Shown one piece after another: positions 47,552 through 58,389 of a stretch of 58,926 nt of DNA. Source of the stretch: Mycolicibacterium sp. (lineage in GTDB: Bacteria; Actinomycetota; Actinomycetes; Mycobacteriales; Mycobacteriaceae); contig NZ_JAEMSG010000006.1 of assembly GCF_016462945.1 (NCBI RefSeq), forward strand, positions 1 through 58,926. Reading direction: 5' to 3'. A program made the translations under genes and the position numbers. Below the pieces are notes generated by a model, which saw only the letters and a list, made by a program, of their open reading frames with translations, was not told where the DNA came from and ran no database searches. Positions within the stretch are counted from its first letter, which is position 1. Each line of letters begins with the position of its first letter.

Positions 47552-48473
47552 TCACCGCGCCGGAGCGCCCGGCGGCGGCAAGCTCTTCGCGCCAATTGTC
47601 CTCACCGAGTGCCACGGTGAGGATCTCCGGCCGTGATAAACCCTCGAATCGAACGCGTGCGGCGTGTCCGGAATCGACCAGCTCGGCTACTGAACCGTTG
47701 TCCGCCAACGAATTTCGAGTGCGTTGAAGAAACGTCAGTGCATGATCGAGGGCGGGGATCAGTTCAGCGGCGTTGGCCTCACACATAGCGCGGACCAGAT
47801 CGGGTGCGGTTCCAGCCACCCGGGTGCCGTCGCGAAATGATCCGGCCGCCAGTGCGAAAGCCAGCGGCACCCCACTGGCGGTCGCGGCCAGTGCTTCGGC
47901 GAGCAGATGCGGAAGATGCGAGATGGCCGCCACGGCGGCGTCGTGTTCGTTGGACTTCGCCGGCACCACGAACGCGCCGCAGTCCAGGGCGAGATGCATC
48001 ACCTGCGACCAGATCTCGGCGTCGACGTGTTCATCAACACTGATCACCCACGGCGCTCCGGTGAAAAGTCCGGCATCTCCGGCCGACCAGCCGGAGTGTG
48101 CGGTGCCGGCCATCGGATGGCCCCCGACATAGCGGTCGAGCAGACCGGCTGAGTGCATCTGCTGCAGCACCGCACCCTTGACGCTGATGACGTCGGTGAT
48201 CCGACAGTCGGGGGCAAGCTGTTTGATGCGTGGGAGCAGCCCGGCGACCGCTGGCACCGGGACGGCCAGGACGATCAGCGCATCATGCTCGGTGGCCCAC
48301 GCCAGCGCCTCGGCCAGGTCGGTGGTGGCGGCGAAGCCGTCGGATCGGGCGGCCTGACAACCCTGCGCTGATCGGTTGTAACCGAGCGCCTGCCTGCCCG
48401 CCGATACCGCTGCGCGCAACACCGACCCGCCGATGAGGCCGAGCCCGAGCACACAAACGGCTGTCTTCGTCAC
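47514..48473 (-). CDS. tyrA: Prephenate dehydrogenase TyrA
   Basis: A 319-residue NAD-dependent enzyme that converts prephenate to 4-hydroxyphenylpyruvate for tyrosine synthesis. Rossmann motif [12 protein letters not shown] at residues 10-21. Catalytic His in [14 protein letters not shown]. Helical C-terminal domain with [12 protein letters not shown] and [11 protein letters not shown]. No ACT or chorismate mutase domain, so it is the monofunctional form (Rv3754 position). Confidence 0.95.
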   Translation of the reverse strand: MTKTAVCVLGLGLIGGSVLRAAVSAGRQALGYNRSAQGCQAARSDGFAATTDLAEALAWATEHDALIVLAVPVPAVAGLLPRIKQLAPDCRITDVISVKGAVLQQMHSAGLLDRYVGGHPMAGTAHSGWSAGDAGLFTGAPWVISVDEHVDAEIWSQVMHLALDCGAFVVPAKSNEHDAAVAAISHLPHLLAEALAATASGVPLAFALAAGSFRDGTRVAGTAPDLVRAMCEANAAELIPALDHALTFLQRTRNSLADNGSVAELVDSGHAARVRFEGLSRPEILTVALGEDNWREELAAAGRSGAVIRSALPGPGSRG

Positions 48474-48554
48474 GCTTCACAGGTTGGCACATCGGCCCCA
48501 GGGTTCGCTCGGGAGCTAGTCAACTCACCTGGTCAGCGACTACCGTGAGCGCCC

Positions 48555-49085
48555 ATGGAGGCACAGCGGGCTGGGCGCGAACCGGGGGCACCGGGCTCCG
48601 GGGACACCCCGGATGGATTCGCCGTGGCCGTGGTTCATGAGAATGCGGCCTGGCGGTGTTCGCCGATGAGCTCGAAGGCGTTGACCAGTCTTGCTGCCGC
48701 CGAGACCGAGTTGCGGGAATTGCGAAGTGCCGGCGCGGTGTTCGGTCTGCTCGATATCGACGACGAGTTCTTCCTGATCATCCGGCCCGCGCCGTCGGGC
48801 ACCCGGCTATTGCTGTCAGATGCCACCGCCGCACTGGACTACGACATCGCCGCCGAGGCGCTGGAGAAACTCGATGCCGATATCGCCGCGGAGGATCTTG
48901 AAGACACCGATCCTTTCGAAGAGGGTGACCTCGGCGTGTTGGCCGATGTCGGGCTGTCCGATGCGGTGCTCGGTGTGATCCTCGCCGAAACCGACCTCTA
49001 TGCCGACGAGCAATTGGGCCGTATTGCCCGCGAGATGGGTTTTGCCGAGGAGTTTTCGGCGGTTCTTGACCGCCTCGATCGGTGA
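48555..49085 (+). CDS. tRNA adenosine deaminase-associated protein
   Basis: A 176-residue acidic protein (Rv3753c-like), named for its constant position before tadA. FAVAVVHENAAWRC opens the domain and LEDTDPFEEGDLGVLADVGLSD is strongly acidic, of which DPFEEGDLGVLADVGLS is the family signature. ATG at 48555 lies eight bases after a TACCGT box. It overlaps the tadA GTG by 4 nt, so the two are coupled; it may support TadA folding or activity, but that is not shown. Confidence 0.9.
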   Translation: MEAQRAGREPGAPGSGDTPDGFAVAVVHENAAWRCSPMSSKALTSLAAAETELRELRSAGAVFGLLDIDDEFFLIIRPAPSGTRLLLSDATAALDYDIAAEALEKLDADIAAEDLEDTDPFEEGDLGVLADVGLSDAVLGVILAETDLYADEQLGRIAREMGFAEEFSAVLDRLDR

Positions 49086-49552
49086 ATTCCCTTCCCGGCG
49101 ACGAGAGCCTCATCCGTGCGGCCCTCTCCGCCGCCGGTGATGTCGGTCCCGACGACGTTCCCATCGGTGCGGTGGTTTTCGATGCCGATGGTGTGGAACT
49201 GGCCCGAGCCGCCAATGCCCGTGAGGCACTCGGAGACCCGACCGCCCACGCCGAGATCCTGGCTCTGCGGGCCGCCGCCCGAGTGGTCGGTGACGGCTGG
49301 CGGCTGGAGGGCGCCACGCTTGCGGTGACGGTGGAACCGTGCACCATGTGTGCGGGCGCCCTGGTGATGGCGCGAGTGGGGCGACTGGTTTTCGGGGCCT
49401 GGGAGCCCAAGACCGGAGCGGTCGGCTCGCTGTGGGACGTGGTGCGCGACCGCCGGCTGACGCATCGGCCCGAGGTGCACGGCGGCGTGCTGGCGGAGGA
49501 GTGTGCCGAATTACTGAACGGCTTTTTCGCCCGCCACCGCGATTTGGGGTAG
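49082..49552 (+). CDS. tadA: tRNA-specific adenosine deaminase TadA
   Basis: A 156-residue zinc deaminase converting A34 to inosine in tRNA-Arg(ACG), a substrate present in this window at 31630-31702. Motifs: HAEILAL (zinc His and proton-shuttle Glu) and PCTMCAGAL (two zinc Cys). The GTG start overlaps the upstream stop (GTGA). It is followed by tRNA-Ser(CGA). Confidence 0.95.
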   Translation: MNSLPGDESLIRAALSAAGDVGPDDVPIGAVVFDADGVELARAANAREALGDPTAHAEILALRAAARVVGDGWRLEGATLAVTVEPCTMCAGALVMARVGRLVFGAWEPKTGAVGSLWDVVRDRRLTHRPEVHGGVLAEECAELLNGFFARHRDLG

Positions 49553-49566
49553 TCCGGGGCGGACCG

Positions 49567-49572
49567 TAAGCT
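49567..49572 (+). promoter_or_regulatory. -10 element of tRNA-Ser(CGA)
   Basis: TAAGCT ends seven bases before the mature 5' end at 49580, the same arrangement as the tRNA-Ser(UGA) promoter. Confidence 0.45.
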
Positions 49573-49579
49573 TTCTCGC

Positions 49580-49667
49580 GGTGGCGTGTCCGAGCGGCCT
49601 AAGGAGCACGCCTCGAAAGCGTGTGACGGGTAACCCCCGTCCGAGGGTTCAAATCCCTCCGCCACCG
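49580..49667 (+). tRNA. tRNA-Ser(CGA)
   Basis: An 88-nt class II tRNA. Acceptor stem GGTGGCG with CGCCACC; anticodon stem CACGC/GCGTG around CTCGAAA, anticodon CGA; long variable arm with ACGGGTAACCCCCGT; T-loop GTTCAAATC. CCA is encoded at 49668-49670, unlike the other two serine tRNAs here. Confidence 0.97.
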
Positions 49668-49782
49668 CCATAGCCACCCGACCGGGCAAAGCCGTCGAAC
49701 CTTGACTCGTCACACCGTTCACAGCTATGGTTTGACTGATTCACAGCTAAACCTCAGCAATTAGCGGTCATAGGGGTTGTCG

Positions 49783-52365
49783 ATGTCGAGGAGCAAGCGC
49801 GGTGCGCGGGCTGGAGCTGCGGCTTTCGCCCTCGGACTGGCGGTCACCGGCACATCCGGCGCAGGGATAGCCGCTGCGGCACCTGGCGAAGATGACTCGC
49901 CCTCGGTGTCGGCGCCGGGTTCGACCTCAAGTTCGACATCGCCGGCAACCCCGGCAGATGCGGCCCCCGGGCAGCAGAAAGCCAAGCCCGCCAGGCGTAC
50001 CTCCCAGGGCGGCGGTTCGGTTCCCGCTGCGGTCGCTGGACGTGATCGGTTCGGAATTCCGGGAATCACCCCTAATTCCAGACCATCGAACGCCCAGCCT
50101 CGACCAGCAGTAAATCCGGCAGCCGCGGCGGCAGGCAGTGGCGTCGGCGCCGGAATTCTTCCGGCCGTATTCGTAACTCCCGGATCGGCCACGACCCCAT
50201 CTGCCGCCGCTGTAGCGATTCCTCACCTCCGGATGGCCAGGGCCGTGCGCACCGCCAGAGTGCGGCCCCCGGTGCCGGCCGCCTCGGCCGTGACGATGAG
50301 CGCGATGGTCACCGACTTCCTCGACTCGGCCTCGAACTGGTTCTCCGGGCTGCCTGACAACCCGGCGACCGAATATCTGCAGGGTGCCATGCTCCTGGTC
50401 GGCCGCGCACTGTTCAACCTGGTGCGCACGCTGAGCCCGGGCCAGACGACCGGACAGACCTCAGGCGCCGGTTCGGCGTACTACACCGAACAGGAGCTGC
50501 GCGACTACCTGCTGGAGTTGGCCCAGAAGCAGTACGGAAACCTCTTCGGCCAGACCGTTGAGGTGTACGGCAACGGGGGACCCTGGCTGGACTACTACGT
50601 CAAGGTGAATGGTGCGGTCGCTGGTACCGGGATCACCTCGGATACCAACACCCAGGTCAACGGTGTCGACGAGGCGGACTTCGTCGAGACTGACGGCCAC
50701 TATATTTACGTCGCCCATAACGGCCAGTTGTCGATTGTCGGCACCGACCTGACGGTCGCGTCACAGTCGTCGCTATCCGGCGCCGTGGTCGGTGAGTTCC
50801 TGGCCGGTGATCGACTGACGGTGATCACCCAAACCGGGTCCGATTGGTACGGACCGATGGTGCGGATGGCGTGCCTGCCCTGGCAGTGGAACCCGCAGAC
50901 CACGGTCACCGTCTACGACGTCACCGACCGGACTGCCCCCGCGGTGGTGACACAGACGATGTTCGACGGTGGGTTCCAGGACGCGCGCGCCGTCGACGGG
51001 GTGGTGTACGTCGTGCTGCAGCGTGGGTTGAATCTCCCCGCGCCGCAGTACACGGACACCCCGGTGGATAACGGCGCCGTCGCGCCTTCCGATGGTGTGC
51101 TCAGTGCCGATCCGTTGCCGGCTCGTTGGGCCTGGGACCCGACCGTCACCGCCAACCGGACCTATGAGACCTGGGATGAGTACGTGGCGCGCGTCGGCGA
51201 CCAGATCGTTGATCTGTCACTGCCCCACGCCTACAGCGTTGATGCAGAAGGAAATACGGTCGATCTCGGCCTGGTCGCCGGTGCCGGGGACATCGTGCGC
51301 CCGCACACCGGTGACGCGCAGTCGGTGCTGACGCTGATCTCGGTCGACTCGGCGAATACCGCGGCCGGTGCGGCCTTCTCCGACAGCGTCGGCACCATGG
51401 TGTCTCAGGGCGGCAACACCATCTACATGAACCACGACGCCATGTACGTGGGCACGACGGAGTATCAGTACACCGATACGGGATCATCTGTCGACACCCG
51501 TATCGACCGCTTCGCGATCGGAGGAACGAACGTCGCGTGGCAGGCCAGTGGTGTTGTCTCCGGCACGTTGATCAACCAGTTCGCGATGGACGAGCAGGCC
51601 GGTTACCTCCATGTTGCCACCCACACCAACGAATACCACTATGTCAACGACACCTGGAGCACCCGCGACGATAACGGTGTGTACGTACTGGATACCGCCG
51701 GCGATACCCTCGACGTGGTCGGTAGCCTCACCGGTTTAGCGCCGGGCGAGCAGTTGTACGCGGCGCGCTTCGCCGGCGATACCGCATACCTGGTCACCTT
51801 CGTGCGAACAGATCCGCTCTTCGCCATCGACTTGAGCGATCCGGCCGCGCCCACCCTGCAGGGCGAACTGGTTATCCCGGGCTTCTCCAACTATCTCCAA
51901 CCCGTCGGCGATGGATTACTGCTGGGCATCGGTCAGGAACGCGAGACAGGAAACTGGAACACCCACGTGCATGCAACGCTGTTTGATGTCAGCGATCGCG
52001 CAAACCCCACCCAGATCATCCGGCAATATCTGACCGATGACACCCAGTGGTCGTGGTCCGACGCGCAGTTCGACCATCACGCGCTGCTCTACTCCGCTGA
52101 GGATGGACTGCTGGTGGTGCCGGTATTCGGCACCGGGTACGACCCGGACTCGGGCACCTATTTTTCCGAGCAGCTGCTGAAGGTGATGCGGGTGAGCGCC
52201 AGTGGCATCGAGGTTCTCGGCGACATTCACACCGACGAGTCGGTCTTCCGGACCGTACGCATCGGTGACGTGCTCTATGCGGTCTCCGACTCCTCGGTGA
52301 CGGCCTACAGTCTGAGCGACCTGACCCAGATCACGCCTGCAGTTGCGGTGGCCACCGGAGCCTGA
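49783..52365 (+). CDS. Secreted beta-propeller domain protein
   Basis: About 860 residues from ATG 49783 (AGGGG Shine-Dalgarno 6 nt upstream; a TTG six bases earlier is in frame). A Sec signal peptide (about 1-35, AGIAAAAPGED) is followed by a Ser/Pro/Ala-rich low-complexity stretch to about residue 155, a short helical NWFSGLPDNPATEYLQGAML segment typical of large mycobacterial exported proteins, and a beta-propeller domain (PF09826-like) from about residue 260: NTQVNGVDEADFVETDGHYI is its hallmark entry. Blades recur as VYDVTDRTAPAVV, VDLSDPAAP and FDVSDRANPTQI. Probably attached to or released from the envelope. Role unknown. Confidence 0.86.
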   Translation: MSRSKRGARAGAAAFALGLAVTGTSGAGIAAAAPGEDDSPSVSAPGSTSSSTSPATPADAAPGQQKAKPARRTSQGGGSVPAAVAGRDRFGIPGITPNSRPSNAQPRPAVNPAAAAAGSGVGAGILPAVFVTPGSATTPSAAAVAIPHLRMARAVRTARVRPPVPAASAVTMSAMVTDFLDSASNWFSGLPDNPATEYLQGAMLLVGRALFNLVRTLSPGQTTGQTSGAGSAYYTEQELRDYLLELAQKQYGNLFGQTVEVYGNGGPWLDYYVKVNGAVAGTGITSDTNTQVNGVDEADFVETDGHYIYVAHNGQLSIVGTDLTVASQSSLSGAVVGEFLAGDRLTVITQTGSDWYGPMVRMACLPWQWNPQTTVTVYDVTDRTAPAVVTQTMFDGGFQDARAVDGVVYVVLQRGLNLPAPQYTDTPVDNGAVAPSDGVLSADPLPARWAWDPTVTANRTYETWDEYVARVGDQIVDLSLPHAYSVDAEGNTVDLGLVAGAGDIVRPHTGDAQSVLTLISVDSANTAAGAAFSDSVGTMVSQGGNTIYMNHDAMYVGTTEYQYTDTGSSVDTRIDRFAIGGTNVAWQASGVVSGTLINQFAMDEQAGYLHVATHTNEYHYVNDTWSTRDDNGVYVLDTAGDTLDVVGSLTGLAPGEQLYAARFAGDTAYLVTFVRTDPLFAIDLSDPAAPTLQGELVIPGFSNYLQPVGDGLLLGIGQERETGNWNTHVHATLFDVSDRANPTQIIRQYLTDDTQWSWSDAQFDHHALLYSAEDGLLVVPVFGTGYDPDSGTYFSEQLLKVMRVSASGIEVLGDIHTDESVFRTVRIGDVLYAVSDSSVTAYSLSDLTQITPAVAVATGA

Positions 52366-52502
52366 CACGTGATTTCGGGGGTCTCCCCGGGGACTGTTCG
52401 GTTTCCATGTTGGGCCACATGTTGGGCCAATTGGTGCAAAGGTCGAATCACGCGTCGGGCCAACCGCTCTAATGAAGCGCGTGGGGGAGCACCGGAGGGG
52501 TC

Positions 52503-53960
52503 ATGGAACTGGTATCGCCGCTTGACGCGATGTTCCTACTCGGCGAATCGCGTGAGCATCCCATGCACGTCGCCGGGTTGCAGGTATTCGAGCCACCTGA
52601 GGGCGCCGGACCGGATTACATCCGCGACATCTATCAAGAATTGGTCGTACGCGACGATGTCAGCAGGACCTTCCGCAAGCATCCCGCTGAACTGATGGGC
52701 GGCATTGCCAACCTCACCTGGGCCATCGACCGTGATCTCGACCTGGAATACCATCTGCGGCGCTCAGCACTACCCGCGCCGGGACGGGTGCGCGAGCTGT
52801 TGGAATTGACCTCCCGATTGCATGGCACCCTGCTGGACCGCCATCGTCCGCTATGGGAGAGCCACCTGGTCGAAGGTCTTAACGACGGCCGGTTCGCCGT
52901 CTACACCAAGATCCACCACGCCCTCGTTGACGGCGTGAGTGCCATGCGGATGATGCGTCGTGCGCTATCCAGTGACCCACAGGATCATGAGTTGCGGGTG
53001 CCCTGGGGCACCAATGACCGGCCGTCGAGCAAGAGCAAGCCGGGCGCTTCGTGGCTGAGTTCACTGCCGAAAGTCGTTGAGTCCATGGTTGGACTTGGTC
53101 CTTCGGCCGTGAACCTTGTTCGCGATGGTCTCCTGGAACAGCAGTTGACCCTTCCGTTCGGGGCGCCGAGGACGATCTTCAATGTTCCGATCGGCGGTGC
53201 GCGACGATGCGCTGCACAGTCCTGGCCGATGCAGCGGGTGATGGCGATCAAGCAGGCTGCCGGGGTCACTGTCAATGACGTTGTGCTTGCCATGTGCGCG
53301 GGCGCACTTCGGGCGTATCTGATCGAACAGAACGCACTGCCGGACAAACCACTCGTTGCGATGGTGCCGGTGAGCCTGCGTGACGATGCCAACTCCAGTG
53401 GCGGTAACCAGGTCGGGGCCCTGCTGGCGAGCTTGGCCACCGACTTGAATGATCCAGAAAAGCGCCTTGCGAATATCAGCGCGTCAATGCGCAGAAACAA
53501 AGAGGTGTTCGCGCAATTGCCCAAGCTGCAACAGATGGCGCTGTCCGCTTTCAATGTCTCGCCATTGCTGCTCAGCGCGTTGTCGCCGGCTCTGGGCTCT
53601 GCCGTACCTCCCTTCAACCTCGCGATCTCGAACGTGCCCGGTTCGCGAGAACCGTTGTACTGGAACGGCGCCCGACTCGACGGCAACTATCCCTTCTCGA
53701 TCGCACTCGACGGCCAGGCGCTCAACATCACGCTGTCCAACAATGCCGAGAACCTTGACTTCGGATTGGTCGGATGCCGACGTAGCGTGCCGAGCCTGCA
53801 ACGACTGCTCGTTCACCTCGATGAATCACTTGCCGATCTCGAGCGTGCGATGGGAACGGCGGTAAAGAAACCGGCAGCGGTGAAGAAAGCGGCCGTCAAG
53901 AAGGTGGCGGCACCCCGTCGGGGTACCACCGCCCCGACTAAGCGATCCGGGGGCGGGTGA
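52503..53960 (+). CDS. Wax ester synthase/diacylglycerol acyltransferase (WS/DGAT, Tgs-like)
   Basis: A 485-residue acyltransferase making triacylglycerol or wax esters from acyl-CoA. The active-site motif is KIHHALVDG (HHxxxDG), with the second family motif in NVPGSREPLYWNGARL, of which NVPG is conserved, and PLDAMFLLGES at the N terminus. The last 35 or so residues form a Lys/Ala/Pro tail with repeats of AVKK (KKPAAVKKAAVKKVAAP), not part of the catalytic fold. The start ATG has a GGAGGGG Shine-Dalgarno. It stands 137 nt after the propeller gene. Confidence 0.94.
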   Translation: MELVSPLDAMFLLGESREHPMHVAGLQVFEPPEGAGPDYIRDIYQELVVRDDVSRTFRKHPAELMGGIANLTWAIDRDLDLEYHLRRSALPAPGRVRELLELTSRLHGTLLDRHRPLWESHLVEGLNDGRFAVYTKIHHALVDGVSAMRMMRRALSSDPQDHELRVPWGTNDRPSSKSKPGASWLSSLPKVVESMVGLGPSAVNLVRDGLLEQQLTLPFGAPRTIFNVPIGGARRCAAQSWPMQRVMAIKQAAGVTVNDVVLAMCAGALRAYLIEQNALPDKPLVAMVPVSLRDDANSSGGNQVGALLASLATDLNDPEKRLANISASMRRNKEVFAQLPKLQQMALSAFNVSPLLLSALSPALGSAVPPFNLAISNVPGSREPLYWNGARLDGNYPFSIALDGQALNITLSNNAENLDFGLVGCRRSVPSLQRLLVHLDESLADLERAMGTAVKKPAAVKKAAVKKVAAPRRGTTAPTKRSGGG

Positions 53961-54012
53961 CGTCGACTCGTTCGCCTAGACCCGAACACAAGATTTGTGC
54001 CCTGTTCTTGGT

Positions 54013-55893
<1,881 letters not shown>

Positions 55894-55897
55894 GGGC

Positions 55898-57127
55898 GTG
55901 CAGACTGAACAGGTGACCGCTTACACCCAGACACTGCTGACGCAGCTACTTGATCCCGCCCACCGCGCTGACCCGTACCCGGTGTACCGGCAGTTGCGGG
56001 AAAGCGGTCCTGCGCTGCTGCCGGAATCGAACCTGAGCGTGTTCGCCGGTTTCGTCGACTGCGACGAGGTGTTGCGGCATCCCGCGTCGTGCAGTGACCG
56101 GTTGAAGTCGACGGTCGCTCAGCGGGCCATCGCCGCCGGCCAGGAGGCGCGGCCGTTCGGCACCCCCGGCTTTTTGTTCCTGGATCCGCCGGACCACACC
56201 CGGCTGCGCAAACTTGTCAGTAAAGCGTTCTCGCCCAAAGTCGTCCGGGGACTCGAGCCCGACATCGCCGCGCTCGTCGATGGGTTGCTGGACAAGGTCG
56301 CCGACGCGGGCCGGTTGGAGGTGATCAGCGATCTTGCCTATCCACTGCCGGTCGCGGTGATCTGCCGGCTGCTCGGGGTGCCTGTCGAGGACGAGGCTCA
56401 GTTCAGCTGGGCCTCGGCTTTGCTGGCGCAGGGTCTGGACCCGTTCATCACGTTTACCGGTCAGCCTCAGGGGTTCGAGGAGAGGATGGAAGCTGGCCTG
56501 TGGCTCCGTGGATATCTGCGCGACCTGTTGGGACAACGCCGGGCGCATCCCGGCGAGGATCTGATGTCGGGGCTGATCGCGGTCGAGGAGGCAGGCGATC
56601 AGCTCACCGAGGATGACATCGTCGCTACCTGCAATCTGCTGCTCATCGCCGGCCACGAGACGACGGTGAACCTGATCGCCAACGGGGCACTGGCGATGCT
56701 GCGCCATCCGGAGCACTGGGCAGCACTCGGACAGGACTCCAGCCGCGCCTCGGCGATCGTTGAGGAGACGTTGCGTTATGACCCGCCGGTGCAACTGGTA
56801 GGCCGGATCGCGGGCGATGACATGACCATTGGAGATGTGCGAGTCCCGAAGGGCGACACCATGATGCTGCTACTGGCCGCCGCTCATCGCGACCCTGCGG
56901 TAACCGAGCGCCCGGATGAATTCGACCCCACTCGGGAGTCTGTTCGCCACCTTGCGTTCGGTCTCGGCCCGCATTTCTGCCTTGGTGCGCCGCTGGCCCG
57001 GTTGGAGGCGACCGTGGCGCTCTCCGCGCTGAGTAAGCGATTCCCGAAAGCGCGTCTCGACACAGATCCGGCCTATAAGCCCAACGTCACGTTGCGCGGG
57101 ATGACCGGCCTCGATGTCGCGGTGTAA
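55898..57127 (+). CDS. Cytochrome P450
   Basis: About 409 residues from GTG 55898, with GTG 55913 as an alternative; the frame is open further upstream, but there it only shadows the RNase T2 gene. I-helix AGHETT, K-helix ExxR in EETLR, and heme loop FGLGPHFCLGAPLARLE with the Cys ligand. Soluble, class I, so it needs a ferredoxin and reductase, neither of which is adjacent. The CYP family is not assigned. It starts 4 nt after the RNase stop. Confidence 0.94.
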   Translation: MQTEQVTAYTQTLLTQLLDPAHRADPYPVYRQLRESGPALLPESNLSVFAGFVDCDEVLRHPASCSDRLKSTVAQRAIAAGQEARPFGTPGFLFLDPPDHTRLRKLVSKAFSPKVVRGLEPDIAALVDGLLDKVADAGRLEVISDLAYPLPVAVICRLLGVPVEDEAQFSWASALLAQGLDPFITFTGQPQGFEERMEAGLWLRGYLRDLLGQRRAHPGEDLMSGLIAVEEAGDQLTEDDIVATCNLLLIAGHETTVNLIANGALAMLRHPEHWAALGQDSSRASAIVEETLRYDPPVQLVGRIAGDDMTIGDVRVPKGDTMMLLLAAAHRDPAVTERPDEFDPTRESVRHLAFGLGPHFCLGAPLARLEATVALSALSKRFPKARLDTDPAYKPNVTLRGMTGLDVAV

Positions 57128-57151
57128 CCCAGCCAGCGTCGCGAAATTGAG

Positions 57152-57157
57152 TACCGT
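57152..57157 (+). promoter_or_regulatory. -10 element for the saccharopine-dehydrogenase-like gene
   Basis: TACCGT, six bases, then ATG 57164; again a leaderless layout. Confidence 0.45.
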
Positions 57158-57163
57158 GCTGCC

Positions 57164-58387
57164 ATGAGGATTCTCCTGGTAGGTGCGGGCGGCGTCGGTT
57201 CTGCGTTCTGTTCGATTGCGGTCCGGCGGGACTTCTTCGAACACATCGTGGTGGCCGATTACGACGAGGCCAAGGCTCAACAGTCCGCCGACGCAGTGAA
57301 CGATCCGCGGTTCAGTGCTACTCGCATCGACGCGAGTTCGGCCGATGCGATCGCGGCACTGGTGCGCGCCAAGGGCATCACTCATGTGGTCAACGCCGTC
57401 GACCCCCGGTTCGTGATGCCGATCTTCGACGGTGCGTTGGCCGGTGGCGCCGACTATCTCGATATGGCCATGAGCCTGTCGCAACGCCACCCGGACAAGC
57501 CATACGAGTTGACCGGGGTCAAACTCGGTGACGAGCAGTTCGCGGCCGAGCCTAAGTGGAAGTCGGCCGGTCGACTGGCGCTGGTCGGATTCGGTGTGGA
57601 ACCGGGTCTCGCCAACGTGTTCGCGCGCTATGCCGCCGATGAGATGTTCAGCGATATCGAGGAACTCGGCGTTCGCGACGGTGCCAATCTGACCGTGGAG
57701 GGTTTCGACTTCGCGCCGTCGTTCTCCATCTGGACCACCATCGAGGAATGCCTCAACCCACCGGTGATCTGGGAGAAGGACCGCGGCTGGTACGTCACCG
57801 AACCATTCAGTGAGCCAGAGGTTTTCGACTTTCCGGAGGGCATCGGCCCGGTGGAGTGCGTCAACGTCGAGCACGAAGAGGTGCTGCTGATGCCGCGCTG
57901 GATCGACTGCAAACGGGTGACATTCAAATACGGCCTGGGCGAGGAGTTCATCGACGTGCTCAAGGTGTTGCACAAGATTGGCCTCGATCGCACCGCGAAG
58001 GTGAAGATTGGCTCCGATAAGGGCCCCGTGGAGGTAAGCCCGCGTGATGTCGTGGCGGCCTGCCTGCCCAACCCGGCAACCCTCGGTCCGAATATGAAGG
58101 GCAAGACCTGCGCCGGGGTGTGGGTCACCGGCACCGGCAAGAACGGCAAGCCCCGCTCGACCTACCTCTACCACGTGGTCGATAACGAGTGGGCGATGGC
58201 TGAGTACGGTCATCAGTGCGTTGTTTGGCAGACCGCGATCAATCCCGTTGTGGCGCTTGAACTTCTGGCTAACGGCACCTGGAGCGGCGTCGGCATCCTC
58301 GGACCCGAGTGCTTCGAGCCGGTGCCCTTCTTGGACCTGCTGACCTCCTACGGCTCGCCGTGGGGGCAGATGGAGCTACCGGTCTGA
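57164..58387 (+). CDS. Saccharopine dehydrogenase family protein
   Basis: A 407-residue protein of the saccharopine / carboxynorspermidine dehydrogenase family. The Rossmann motif is LLVGAGGVGSAFCSIA at residues 4-19, with Asp in VVADYDEAK fitting NAD(P) selection. VNAVDPRFVMPIFDGAL and FGVEPGLANVFARYAADEMF mark the catalytic domain. Mycobacteria do not use the saccharopine lysine route, so the substrate may be another amino-acid or polyamine adduct. Three nt separate its stop from that of convergent gluQ. Confidence 0.9.
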   Translation: MRILLVGAGGVGSAFCSIAVRRDFFEHIVVADYDEAKAQQSADAVNDPRFSATRIDASSADAIAALVRAKGITHVVNAVDPRFVMPIFDGALAGGADYLDMAMSLSQRHPDKPYELTGVKLGDEQFAAEPKWKSAGRLALVGFGVEPGLANVFARYAADEMFSDIEELGVRDGANLTVEGFDFAPSFSIWTTIEECLNPPVIWEKDRGWYVTEPFSEPEVFDFPEGIGPVECVNVEHEEVLLMPRWIDCKRVTFKYGLGEEFIDVLKVLHKIGLDRTAKVKIGSDKGPVEVSPRDVVAACLPNPATLGPNMKGKTCAGVWVTGTGKNGKPRSTYLYHVVDNEWAMAEYGHQCVVWQTAINPVVALELLANGTWSGVGILGPECFEPVPFLDLLTSYGSPWGQMELPV

Positions 58388-58389
58388 GT

